The translations under genes and the position numbers were made by a program. From Astrocystis sublimbata (Eukaryota; Ascomycota; Sordariomycetes; Xylariales; Xylariaceae), in assembly GCA_022453515.1 (NCBI GenBank), contig JAJNNY010000119.1, forward strand, positions 1 to 47,500: 47,500 nucleotides of DNA. Reading direction: 5' to 3'. This document shows, one piece after another, positions 23,122 through 34,100 of the stretch. The notes beneath the pieces are model-generated. The model saw only the letters and a program-made list of their open reading frames with translations. It did not search any database and was not told where the DNA came from. Each line of letters begins with the position of its first letter. The first letter of the stretch is position 1.

Positions 23122-25571
23122 AGAAACGATGAAAATGGAAAAATCGGCGACGACTTTTTTTTGTCCTAGGAAAAAATGGCCTTTGACAGCTAGCGTGGAC
23201 GAACCTTCAAGATCGAGATGAACATAGTTCCCTTTTTCTGTTGTTAGAGCTTTTCAATCACACTTATACCCGGCATCTTTACACCTTTTTTAATACAGCC
23301 CCAAAAGAGCGGCAAATGAACTTTTTCTACCTCGGTAAACTTCGAGAGCTGTCGGTTGCACTAATCGCATTTGATTTGGTTTGATTTGTGATTCTTGATA
23401 AACTTGGGACATATATGGTATTCAGTGAAATATAACGTATTTATGTATGACGTTCAAAATGCTTCAAGCAAGAGGATCAATTAGCGTCGACTAAGGCCAT
23501 GCACGTCGAGCTAACAATTGCAATTACCGACGTCACATCGCATGCTTACTTACAGGCTGACAGGCCGCATGCGACCGCATCCAACAGTGCAGTACAGTTA
23601 GTTAGATGGGTAGAAAAGAATCCTTCTTGACCTCATTGCACTCCGCATCCTCGCATTATCATTGGTCCCATTCCCTAGCAGGATGGCACGTTCGCCCACC
23701 CAACCCACCGTTCCTGTCGCTGGTGAATCCTACAAACTTACCTGCGGGCCTACCAGCCGAGCCTACCTACCCATCCTGCCATCGAACCATCCATCCTACT
23801 CGGCACAGGCCGTCGCGTGCGATCCTGTCAGGCCCTTTGGGTTGCTGTGCCTCTTTCTTTCTGTAGGGCATACTTAGTGGGTGTGTGGATGGGTGGATGG
23901 GTGCTAGACAGGTATGGCATGCTACTATGTAGATATCGCGCAGTCATTCTATTGGTTTTTCAATACCTTTTAAGGAAGATGACCTTTTCTCAATGTTTTG
24001 TTTTGCGCAGCAATTAATTGATTGAAAATACCTGATCTACCCAAGCCCCAATCTACAGTATAGTACTTTGACACACAGTTTGGAAGTGTTTTGCGATATT
24101 ATAATGAATGCAATGAATGCGATTTCTTCTTGGCTTGGCTTGACCCCAAGAGAGGACCAGGACCCAGACCAGCGACAGCGCCCGTGGTGCCTGACGCAGT
24201 AATTACACAGCACAGTGATCACACCCAAACTCGAAGGTCATCAACGCCAATCGTAACCATAACCAAAACCACATTACCAAAACCATCCATGCTCAAACCA
24301 TGCTCATAAACACACTCATAATCAAAACAAAGATGAACTCATAATCATTATCAAGGCCATCATCATCTCATTGCACAACTAGCGCAAGAGGAAGATGGTC
24401 GCGTCCAACCCAGTGGAACAGGAGCGGGTGTCGAGGGTATTGGAGGCTTGGAGCTCCGCCGACTCAGCTGTCATGCCTGTTATAGCCGTGTTCCTCTACA
24501 ACGTGCAAATAGAGGGAACATTCTGCGATTCTGGTTAAATATGTGTGTGTGTGTGTCGCAAACGAATTCGAGACGTCTCAAGATCCGAGATCGAAGTTCC
24601 AAGTTCCACGCCTCAACCCAATCGAGCGAGAGCAAGGTTGCTTTCTTACTCACCCGCTCGCTAGGTATGTCCATTATCAGCACTACTTCATAAAATAACA
24701 GCATTCCATCTCAAAGGTACGCAAAATGATCAAATCAAACGTCATTGCAAGCTTAGATCAGATGTGTATGTATGTAGTTCGTGTTTTGAATCATGGCCAA
24801 ATACGCGCGCTGGTGTTGTTTTGTGTTAGGCTCGTTTCACGGGGGCTGCTGAGAGCTGGGGCGGGGGCGGGGCGGCGCCCGTGATGTGATTGAGGACCGA
24901 CTCAATTGGTTTTGATTAATTGTGACAGTTTGCGCCACGCGCTTACCCTTACCCTTCCCTTTTTCTCGGATTTAAAGATTCAAAGATAGAAGGATATATA
25001 CGTCATCGGACTGTATTTAGACAGGCATGAGATTGAATAAGCGCTGCGGTTTCGGTGTCCTTTAGTTGGGGGTCGTTTCTAGTTTCTGTTTATCGTTACA
25101 TCTCAACTCGGTATCTGACAACAAGACGAGATCCCGCGCCTGGGATGAGATAATACTGCCGAATAGGAATTACTTGAGAATACCACGCTTTTCATTCCAT
25201 GCGGGACTTCGTCTTATGTGCTAATTACTACTTCGATGATGTATGCATGTGAAATCTCCTGGTTATATCTAGGCAAACACCTAGCTAGAAATAGACGTCA
25301 TCCCTCGGCCATGCAAGTTCGTGCATTGTAGTTTGTTATTAATAATCTACTGTTTCCAATGGGTTTCCTGCTAGGATCAAGTCTATTTTTCTAAGGAACA
25401 AATTAAGAACTTCCTTTAGAGTTATATAGCTATTAGATATGGATAACTGCCATGACTGTGTGCAAGGATAGTGCAAACGTTTCGCACCAGATGTCTTGAT
25501 AAGAATTAATTACTATATAGATAATCCTGAGAAGTCTCTCCATCAGTACCAGTCGCCATCTGACATACAAG
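23122..25571. other. 2.4-kb intergenic region
   Basis: 3' flank of the preceding gene, low-complexity aaccat/ctcat-like sequence at about 24230-24350, and a short (gt)n run near 24543-24556. No gene is supported. Confidence 0.55.
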
Positions 25572-25643
25572 GCTGCAGTAGTGTAGTGGTTATCATTCTA
25601 GCCTTCCAAGCTTGAGACCGGTGTTCGATTCACCGTTGCAGCA
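25572..25643 (+). tRNA. tRNA-Gly (anticodon TCC)
   Basis: A 72-nt cloverleaf without intron. The acceptor stem 25572-25578 pairs with 25636-25642 (one G-T pair), with A as discriminator base. The T arm is a perfect 5-bp stem around ttcgatt. The anticodon loop cttccaa gives TCC, reading GGA codons. The A box tagtgtagtgg is at 25579-25589, and the 5' half matches the general layout of fungal tRNA-Gly(UCC). The anticodon stem has one T-T mismatch (tRNA positions 28/42). A six-T Pol III terminator follows at 25647. Confidence 0.9.
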
Positions 25644-25646
25644 TGA

Positions 25647-25652
25647 TTTTTT
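25647..25652 (+). terminator. Pol III oligo-T terminator
   Basis: Six T residues starting 4 nt after the tRNA-Gly 3' end. Confidence 0.75.
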
Positions 25653-26710
25653 CTATTTTCGCTACTTTCATCCTCCCACCCAGATCCATTGACATGTCTT
25701 ACTTATATTTTATGTTACGCTTTGCTAGCTAGTGATGTAAGGCAAAGATACTTTCTATTTTGCCATGGGTGATGTTAATTAAGACTTGCTTGCGGTCGCT
25801 CTATTTCGCCGATTTCTATTGCTCGAACTTTTTTGGCTTAGATCAAAGACCTGATTATAATCGGGTTCATTAACCCCCTCCGATATAAAAATTGATGCAA
25901 TTCAGCAAGATACTGTTAGCTCCCTGCTCCAATCAGCGATCCATACCACGAGCTCGCAAGACTATAAACATATTATGACTATACCTTCCTCTCCGCGTTC
26001 CGCGTCGGACAACTCCTCATTCGCTTCGCTCTTATTCCAATTCTGGGATTCATTTCCATTTTCATACACTAAGTGCTAGAATCTCGACAAGGAAGCAATG
26101 TCTAGACTAACATACTTGCTGCATATAGTCAGTCGTGTGTAAGAACCCGGAATGCTCTGCTTTTCATCATCTTATCCCATCGCCCCATCGAAGAAATATC
26201 TTATTCTACTCCCTAGCCACTGTCTCTCTCGTATGAACATTCGTATTTAATAGATAGCCAAGTTCTCGCTACGCAGCAGCATGCCATGAAAATTTCCGAA
26301 GGTATCTATGACACACACAGAGTGACCAACATTACACAGGGAGACTGACACTGCAAAACCATGAAATCACCCCGAAGAGAATTCCAGGAAGTCATAACCA
26401 GCACACATTCGAGTTCAAGCTGGTAGAAATATCTCGCAGCTGTCACCACGTCTTAAACCGTGGCTTCCATATCAAATACAAAATAGCAAGGGAGATTGTG
26501 TTGACTTGCTGATCTGTCAACAAAGAAGACTCGCTCACAACTTTCCCCCGATCAAGGCTCAGTATTAAAAAGTGAATCACAAACGCGAATAAAGAGCATG
26601 ATTCTACGTACGATCTCGTATGTATGAAATAAACATGCACTATATCAAGGTGCCAATATGTAATATATCTAATAAACTAAACTCAAGCCCAACGCCACGC
26701 CATGCTTTGC

Positions 26711-26750
26711 TTCCCCATGCTTCCCCATGCTCCCCCATGCTTCCCCTTGC
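26711..26750. repeat. 10-bp tandem repeat, four copies
   Basis: Unit ttccccatgc, copies 1 and 2 identical, copies 3 and 4 with one change each. Flanked on both sides by tttgc-containing sequence. Confidence 0.85.
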
Positions 26751-26806
26751 TTTGCCTCTCCTTACTTCAACAGAGTGTATGTACTACAATACAATGATAT
26801 AATACC

Positions 26807-26824
26807 AGGTAGGTAGGTAGGTAA
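26807..26824. repeat. (AGGT)n microsatellite
   Basis: Four aggt units in a row. Related aggtaggt or acctacct strings recur in other intergenic parts of the window (about 15480-15600, 35055). Confidence 0.8.
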
Positions 26825-26934
26825 GCAAATGCAGTGAAGTCAAAGTCACTATCTGTCATAGTGTTAAAGGGGGAGCAGTTGAGACCAAATGTTCATGCCT
26901 TCACTGCGCCCGAGTTTCTTCATCTTCCTCTTCC

Positions 26935-29034
26935 CTAACCACCACCCAAAAAAAACCCCCTCCACCGCCCCTCAACCTCCCCAACCCTCATCCTAAGCCC
27001 CTCAATCTCACGATCCAACTCCTCTGCATTCCTCGTCAGCGCACCAACCTCTTCAAACCGTCTCTTGCCCCTCGACGCATTCTCAATCATCGTGTTGACC
27101 ATATAGCGCTGCTCCTCCAGGACCACGAGGCGTTCCCTCAGTTCCTTTTCTTCGATCTCCAACGCCGCCGAGGCGAGGGTACTGCTCCTACTAACCTCGC
27201 TCGTCTGGCTGCTGGCCGTGTCCGCTTCCAACAGAGCATCGCCGTTACGGAGCGGACTCCCCACATGATGATGGCCATTCCCATTAAGCCTGTTCTTCAG
27301 ACTACCACCACTTCCCCCCTTCAACAACCGCGGCAGACCCTTCAAAGGCAGCATATGCATATGCAAAAACGAGCTGGCCGCCTGATAAACCGTCATCTGC
27401 AGCCTCTTTTGCGCGACACTATCCGTCTTGAGATCCCTGATGCGTCTTGCCGCAACATCGTATTTCGTAAAGCTATCGGTAAGCCTCTTCCTCAACTTCG
27501 CCGCCTCGCGCAACTGTTCATGAGTCGGCGGGTTAGTCTCATCCTGCAACGGCACGAGCGCGCGCTGAAACGTCGGCAACAGTAACTCGATGCCGCGCTC
27601 AAACTGTCTCAGCGTCTCGTACGCGCGCTGGTCGGGCGGCTTGTGCGCGATGGCCGCGGCGAAGTCGCGCTTGGCGAAGATAGTACCCTTGCACTCGCGG
27701 CACATGCGTATGTCGAGATGTGTGGTGGTGGTGGTTGTCGACAGAGCCTGCTCTTTTTCTGTCGATGTCACCGGTGTCGCGGATAAAGATGGCGACGCAG
27801 ACGCGCTAGCCGCCACGCTCAAGCCCACCTCGGACGAGCACCCCGTCTGCGGATCCGCGCACACGACTTTTCCGCATATGCGGCAATGATGCCGCCTGAA
27901 GGTCCACGAGCCGAAGTCCTGCTGACAGAAGGGGCAGCGGGCGACCTTGGCGTCTTCCTCCCATGTCACGACGGATTGCTCAAGCAGCTTGCGCGGGTTG
28001 CGCTGACCGCCGAGGGCGGAAACGGGCGACAGCAGGCTCCCTCCTCCGCCGCCGCCGCCACGGTCGGCAGGTATTTCGGCAGGGGGGTTCGCGAGCAGCT
28101 GCGTCAGCTTGGTGAGGCGTTTCTCGAGCCGCGAGATCTCAAGAGTCTGCTTGTCGACTCTCTCCCTGCGCGCGGCGGTGAAGACCTGGGTATGGTCCCT
28201 CACAAACCCGTTATGGTCGTTGTAGCCCTCCCTCGACTTGTAACATGTCTCGCACACTCTGTACCAGTACCCCCTCACGGGCTCGTGGGCGGCGGACCGC
28301 GAGAGCTTCATCTGGTACATGGTGTGTTCCTCGCAGAACAGACGGCCGCATTGGCGGCAGTTGACGCTGCCGTTGACGGCGCCGAGGCGCTTTCCGCAGG
28401 CCGGGTCGGTGCAGGGGTCGTTGGGGCCGGAGCGCTGCCAGTGCGAGGTGGTGATGAGGTCGTCGGGGTCGACGGGGGAGGGGTCGGGGCCGGGGGCTCG
28501 CGAGACTCGGGCTCCGGAGGCAGGGGTCGGGGTGGTGGTGGGCGGCAGGGACTCGTTGGACTCGAAGACGTCGAGGCCGCGCAGCTTCTGGTTGAGCAGG
28601 GACAGGGGCTGGAAGCGCTTGGCGCGGAGGACCTGCTTGTCGATCCAGGACTTGACCTCGTCGTGCTCGAAGTCGGGCAGCTCCTGGTGGGTGTCGTCGA
28701 TGTGGCGGTTCAGCTGCAGCAGGGTGAGCATCTCGTCGTTGCAGATGGGGCAGACGAGCTTGGTCGAGGTGGCACTGGAGACGTCGCTGGGGCCGGCGAG
28801 GCTAATGTTGGACGTCAGGTCCTGTGCGAAGTCGCGCAGCTGGCTTGACGTGCTCGGCGAGAGAGAAGCGGCGGGCGAGCCGGGACCGAAGGTGCTGTTG
28901 TCGGAGGGCGCGGAGATGGCGGAGGACACGGCGGGACTCGCAGCTGCTTCGCGACGCATGGCTGGCGACACGGGCGGCGCGAGGCCTTTGCCGCTCCCCA
29001 GCACCCTGCCTCCGCCCAGCTTGCGTCCGGACAT
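26935..29034 (-). CDS. pep7: Vac1/Pep7-like endosomal tethering protein (two FYVE fingers)
   Basis: Rab5 effector of the endosomal/vacuolar sorting pathway, orthologous in layout to yeast Vac1/Pep7 and related to rabenosyn-5. A single exon encodes 699 residues. In order: a low-complexity Ser/Ala start; a C2H2 finger (about 95-116); a first, degenerate FYVE-like finger (about 205-270) lacking the R-R-H-H-C-R core but with an R-V-C end; a coiled stretch; a second, canonical FYVE finger (about 350-450) with W-E-E-D, R-R-H-H-C-R and R-M-C, split by a Ser/Ala/Thr-rich insert; and a C-terminal helical rabenosyn-type Rab-binding region (about 630-690). FYVE binds PI3P; the family acts with Vps45 and the syntaxin Pep12. 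A small upstream ORF ends 28 nt before the start. Long open frames on the opposite strand are by-products of its GC-rich codons. Confidence 0.93.
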   Translation of the reverse strand: MSGRKLGGGRVLGSGKGLAPPVSPAMRREAAASPAVSSAISAPSDNSTFGPGSPAASLSPSTSSQLRDFAQDLTSNISLAGPSDVSSATSTKLVCPICNDEMLTLLQLNRHIDDTHQELPDFEHDEVKSWIDKQVLRAKRFQPLSLLNQKLRGLDVFESNESLPPTTTPTPASGARVSRAPGPDPSPVDPDDLITTSHWQRSGPNDPCTDPACGKRLGAVNGSVNCRQCGRLFCEEHTMYQMKLSRSAAHEPVRGYWYRVCETCYKSREGYNDHNGFVRDHTQVFTAARRERVDKQTLEISRLEKRLTKLTQLLANPPAEIPADRGGGGGGGSLLSPVSALGGQRNPRKLLEQSVVTWEEDAKVARCPFCQQDFGSWTFRRHHCRICGKVVCADPQTGCSSEVGLSVAASASASPSLSATPVTSTEKEQALSTTTTTTHLDIRMCRECKGTIFAKRDFAAAIAHKPPDQRAYETLRQFERGIELLLPTFQRALVPLQDETNPPTHEQLREAAKLRKRLTDSFTKYDVAARRIRDLKTDSVAQKRLQMTVYQAASSFLHMHMLPLKGLPRLLKGGSGGSLKNRLNGNGHHHVGSPLRNGDALLEADTASSQTSEVSRSSTLASAALEIEEKELRERLVVLEEQRYMVNTMIENASRGKRRFEEVGALTRNAEELDREIEGLRMRVGEVEGRWRGFFLGGG

Positions 29035-30290
29035 GGCGATGGCGGCCGAGGGAGGAGGAGCCTACAGCACGGGAGGCGGGAACATGGCCATCTGCCGGTG
29101 CCGTTTAGCTGTAGGGGAATTGGGAATGTGCAGGTCCAGGCGCAGTTCCAAGCAGGTGAGCTTTGTATCTATGTGCAAGCAAGTAGATATATTGATGGAG
29201 CCGAATACAGCTTCACTTTCAGCCTCACCGACGGCGGGGAGCACGGTAAGGGTGGATTGGATGGACTTGGCGAATAGGAGGAAGACCAGGAGATTAGAAT
29301 GGATACCCTCAATTAAGCAATTCGTAACAGAGGATTGAAATTTGCTCGGGTGTAAGTGCCTAGGTTGTATTGGAACAGACGGTGGTGGTTTATTTCACTT
29401 TGTAGATGAGGGATGATGGTAGGCAGCGCTCCTAACAATTGGATCACTTTCAATCCCTTACTGTTTGGGCACAGTTTGTAGGTACAGTGCTCGTATCAAA
29501 GGCACCGTATCTTAGCTCCCGTCCCCGTCTCCGGATACTGGAAGTCCATTGCATTCCGGAGCTACTTTCGAAATCAAATAAAAGTCTCTTGTAACAACTT
29601 AAATGCTCCTAATAAATGTAAGCATTATGTGCAAACGCTTGTAGATGGTCTAGAGCTGTTATCGCCTAAAATAGCGATCTCACGTATGTGAATTCAGTGC
29701 ATATTCAGCAGGCTATATGCACATGTAAGTACATATGTAACCAAGACATCAATGACCTACTAACCGTAATGATGTACCTGTCAGACTCCCGTCAGCATGG
29801 ATCCGCTGCGACAACATCATCAGCGAGAATTACAACCAACACAACCAATGAATAGATTCTGATCATCACCTTCACAATATACGAGCTCTTCCACCTTGAA
29901 TTATCAAGTACAGTATGGTCACATCCCAACTATTCCAAAGCCATGGCGTCGAATTAAAGTATTCGATACCTTGGCCCCTTCATTTGTTTAGGCGCAACGT
30001 CACGTCACCATTGGGCAAGATACATGCCTGCACCGCATCGACCGGGTGGGCCGGCAACCTAACCTAGCTCGCCTCGCCCGCCCAGAAGGCTAGATCCGAG
30101 CAAAGATCCCTGCGCGCGTCAAAGATTAAAGGTCAAGGAGCTTTGCTTGCCTACCATCGCCACCAACGACATGTGATGAGGTTGTATCGCCTCTGTCTGT
30201 CTGCCCTCGACCCCTCCCGCTTCTTCCCCCACCGAACCTAGGCCTACCTGTCCTGTCGAAAGCCAGCCAACGAACAACGAACATCGCACC
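29035..30290. promoter_or_regulatory. Divergent upstream region of pep7 and met8
   Basis: 1.26 kb between two outward-transcribed core genes. Apart from the upstream ORF at 29062-29091 no coding potential is supported. Confidence 0.5.
29062..29091 (-). promoter_or_regulatory. Upstream ORF of the Pep7-like gene
   Basis: ATG-to-TAG frame of nine codons plus stop, ending 28 nt before the main ATG at 29034. The same frame is open upstream to about 29244. It may lower translation of the main frame if the transcript starts further upstream, which is not shown by the sequence. Confidence 0.35.
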
Positions 30291-31190
30291 ATGGCAGATT
30301 TGAATGAGCAAAACTTTCCCGCCGTCCAGGGCGGCGGGAGTCTGATTCTGGCCTGGCAGATCAAGAACAAGACCGTCCTCGTCGTCGGCGGCGGCGAGGT
30401 CAGTCACAGCCATTTCCCCCTCCCCTGATCTTCCCTACTAGCTGGGTTGAACTGGACTGAAATGAACTGACATCCAACTCTCATTGCCTAGGTCGCCGCC
30501 GGCCGGATCCTCAACCTGCTCAACGCCGATGCCCGCGTCGTCGTCGTCTGCCCCTCCTCCGGGCTCAACCCCGAAGTCCGCCACCGCATCGCGCAAGCCA
30601 GCATCACGCACATCGACCGCGTCTTCGAGCCCACCGACCTCTCGACCCTGCCGCCTTCCTCAGGGCCACCCGACATGGTTCTCGTAGCCATCGACGACCC
30701 GCCGGCCTCGACGCAGATCTGGAAGCTATGCAAGGAGAAGCGGATCCCGGCCAACATCGCCGACGTGCCGTCCGAGTGCGACTTCTACTTCGGCTCCGTG
30801 CACCGCGACGGGCCCCTGCAGATCATGGTGAGCACCAACGGCAAGGGCCCGCGGCTCGCCGCCAGCATCCGGCGCTGGATCGGGCAGAACCTGCCGCGCG
30901 GCGTCGGCAACGCCATCGAGCGCGTCGGCGAGCTGCGCGTCAAGCTGCGCCACCTCGCCCCGGCCACCGAGGAAGGGCCCAAGCGCATGCGCTGGATGAC
31001 CCGCGTCAGCGACGCCTACAGCTGGGACGACATGTGCGCCCTCACCGACGAGGACATGGACAACCTGCTCAAGTTCTACCAGGGTAGCCACGTCCCGGAG
31101 CTGCACGTCCTCAAGGCCATGCGCGGCGGCAAGGCCCCCGAGGATCTCGATGTCTTCGATGGCTCTTTCGGCTTCAGCATCGTGGCATAA
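30291..31190 (+). CDS. met8: Met8: precorrin-2 dehydrogenase / sirohydrochlorin ferrochelatase
   Basis: Bifunctional enzyme that oxidises precorrin-2 with NAD+ and inserts iron to make siroheme, the cofactor of sulfite (and nitrite) reductase. Exons 30291-30398 and 30492-31190 give 807 nt, 268 residues, close to the yeast enzyme (about 274). The N-terminal Rossmann segment V-V-G-G-G-E-V-A-A-G-R (residues 31-41) binds NAD and is split by the intron directly after its Glu. The conserved N-I-A-D-V-P-x-x-C-D-F block (about 124-134) includes the aspartate thought to serve both reactions. The M-V-S-T-N-G-K-G-P-R-L-A segment follows, then the helical dimerisation and C-terminal domains. Cytosolic by family. 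It diverges from pep7 over a 1.26-kb interval. Confidence 0.93.
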
Positions 31191-34100
31191 GCGACCGGGC
31201 TCGGCCTCGATCTCGAGGCAATCCTCATGAAGACGGTTAGCCCGCAGCCGCGCGACCGAGAGTCAGGCTGCGGTGTGGTCATCTTCTTTGCGTGGGCTAT
31301 CTGGCTGGCTTGCTTGCTTGATTGTTTGCTTGCTTGAACTGCTTTCCTTGTTCGAGCCTGTGTCTCCGGGGAATCGCTTGCTCGGATCTGGTCACACGTG
31401 ATATACTTTGGATGAGGGGACACTGAACAAGGGACATGCTTATAGACATCCAGTTTCAGAACTCGTTAATCTTGGGAGTCAGCATAAATTTCCGCACCTG
31501 GTCCTTAGACGCGGTGGGAGAGGAGGCCTCAGTTCTAGAGGGAGGCCTCTGCTTATATCATAAGAAAACCAAAGCGCAATCGCCCAACAGCGAGGGCTCG
31601 GTACCGTTACTGCGTCACCTGCCGAGTCGAGACATAATCGGGCTTTGCTAGGTAGGACTTTCTATTGCTCGGCAAAGCGGTCTTTGGGAATCCATGAGTT
31701 GGTAAAGGGTCCCCTTAACCCTGCACAACAGATGCGGGATGCAGAGATCATCGTCTGCACCCTGCCTTGATCATCATTGGCGTGTCGATCAACCGCCATA
31801 TCATGCGTTGCACGGACTTGATGAAGGGGAAGAGGTGTTTGGGGTCAAAATGGCCTGATGTTTCCATGGTGGACATAAGATGAAATCAGGACCGGGATGA
31901 AAAAACGGAATCAATTGGGCAGGGCAATTTAATTCTCACACTGCCTTGCTCTTTCTACATTGGTGATGCGGCAGGCATGCGAGCTGGTCGAGCTTGCCGA
32001 TGTAATCTATCATGCGAACCTACCTGCCCGAGTTGTACATTCACCTACAAACGAAAAGGCAACTGCGACTTATACCCAATGATCACGAGAAACTGCAGGT
32101 GCGATCTTGATCCCATGTGTCCCTCCTCCATACATTTTTTACATATCTACGTCATGTCTATAATTAGCCAATCGACCCGATCTTATCGACACTTTCAAAC
32201 ATGGTTCGATCTTGAGGCTAAGAGGCTTTGGAAAGATTGGCAATAATTAGTGAACTCCCCTCTTTTCCCTACTCTTTTTTTTTTCTTTTTTGTGTTTCAC
32301 ACCTCGTTCATGTCTTATCGGAACTTGCATGTGTGGATCTCGCCTCGTTCACGTACGCATATAGTACCTGCGTACATGTCAAGGGAAGCAGCAAGAAGCA
32401 AGAAGTATATGAGTTGACCCCTGAAGAAAGCGAAAAATACTTGTCCCCGATTAGAGGCGTCGACAATGTCTTACCAACCCAGCTAATTAGTCTCATGCGT
32501 AAGGTTCCCGCCGTGGCGTCTGTCTGTCTCGTTTCGTCTCGCGAGATTTCCTTTGGTCCTTACTAGGTAGTAGGACTAGACTAGATTGCCTGGGCTGCCT
32601 ACATTGCCGTTAAAAAACCGGGATCGTGGCGTTTTCTTCTGTTATCGTGCCACCCAATTCACGGGGCACCGGTCCGGAGAAGTAGCATTGTATTTATTTC
32701 AGGTATCCTCGGGACCGTCTTTTGTGGTGTCTCTGGTCTCGTTATTACGCACTTGAGTTTCCGGATCATAAGTAATATGGGCGAAGCCGTGTCGATAGCG
32801 TCCTCGTATGATGAGCCTGCTTTCGAATTTCGTTTTAGGGTGATGGCGTCGTGCGTGGATCCGTGGTGGACATTGTGCGTATAAATCATCCTTTTGATAG
32901 TTAGTTAGTCAAGTCTCTATACTGTTATACCCACGAGTACCTGTTTGACGCTTCTGGCCTTCCTGTAATATCTATTTGCAAAGCTTCAGGGGCGGTACCA
33001 ATACGATATGCATTGAGCACTGTTGTTCTCGGCTGCTCCATACTTATAGATAGATGGGCTTGTGCGAACACCGAAGCCTTTTACGCCAGCCCAGGCGATT
33101 TAGTATACCTAGGCAAAGTAATGTCATGCCACACCCTGAGATATCCGAGTTTATCGCAGCGCTGTAGGCTCCCAAAATCGCTGTCACCGTCTGCACTCAT
33201 CTACCTAGCTGTCCGGCGCTCAATTGCTCCCATCGTCAGTAGAGTGTCTGTGGCAGCTACAAATCAAGGTAGTTCAAACAGTTCCCATATCCAAGGGCCT
33301 AGCATTACACTTTAGTGTCGCGTCATTGCTCATCGTGGAGAGCGTAAAGGGGGATATGCGTGTACATGTCGCAAAGCGAAAACCCGGGAGAGCCAAGATG
33401 GATGGATGCTTCAAGAGAAGCCCCTTGACATTGTTGATATTTTACTGGAGTCAGCATTCATAGACACCCACGATCACCGCCAACTTAGTTACTAGACACG
33501 GCACTACAAGTCAGGCCATGGTAATGCCTCTACCTACGACTTAGATTTAGCCCCTATGTCCCCAGGCGTCGCAAAACAGCCGCAACTAGATCTTTCAAAT
33601 ACAAGATGTTCTGTTTTCAGACTCGCCGCACATCAATTCGAGAGGAATGTTACGTTACCTCCGCCAACCCGCTGGCGCTAGTCAGGAGAGCCTACAGGAA
33701 GTCGCCGAGCCCTTTCGTTGAAGAAGCCTATTGTCCAAGGCGACCAGACCTGAGACATGAATAGTGATGGCCGCGACCAAGCCCCTGCCCCCCTTTGTTG
33801 TAGGATCAAGGCTCTGGACTCGCTCATTCTAGACTAGATTCGTTGAGCTCGATTGAACAATGCGGCATTGTCCGGCGACCATGCGACTTTAATCAAGTAA
33901 GTTATGTGGTGATAATTGGGGGTAGAATCTTAGTTCTTAGAGAATTGATGACGGGCGGCATGGGTGACCTACTTGCGACTGAATACACTGAATGAGAGCG
34001 CATAAAAACATCCTGGGTTGCTCCCCTAGCCCCCTCGGCCCCCTGATGCCTCAAAAGCCGCTAGAATGGGTGCAGTGCTTGATTGGAATGCCAGCCTGCT

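Larger units (their letters stand above)
25653..26934. other. Intergenic region with two short tandem repeats
   Basis: No gene is supported. It holds a 10-bp minisatellite (26711-26750) and an aggt tetranucleotide run (26807-26824), and forms the 3' flank of the Pep7-like gene. Confidence 0.55.

Noticed and set aside
27886..29338. Long plus-strand frames of 320 and 339 codons
   Set aside because: They are antisense to the Pep7-like gene; their length comes from its GC-rich third positions and low-complexity segments.
30726..31106. Frames of 126 (minus) and 119 (plus) codons
   Set aside because: Shadows of the GC-rich met8 second exon.
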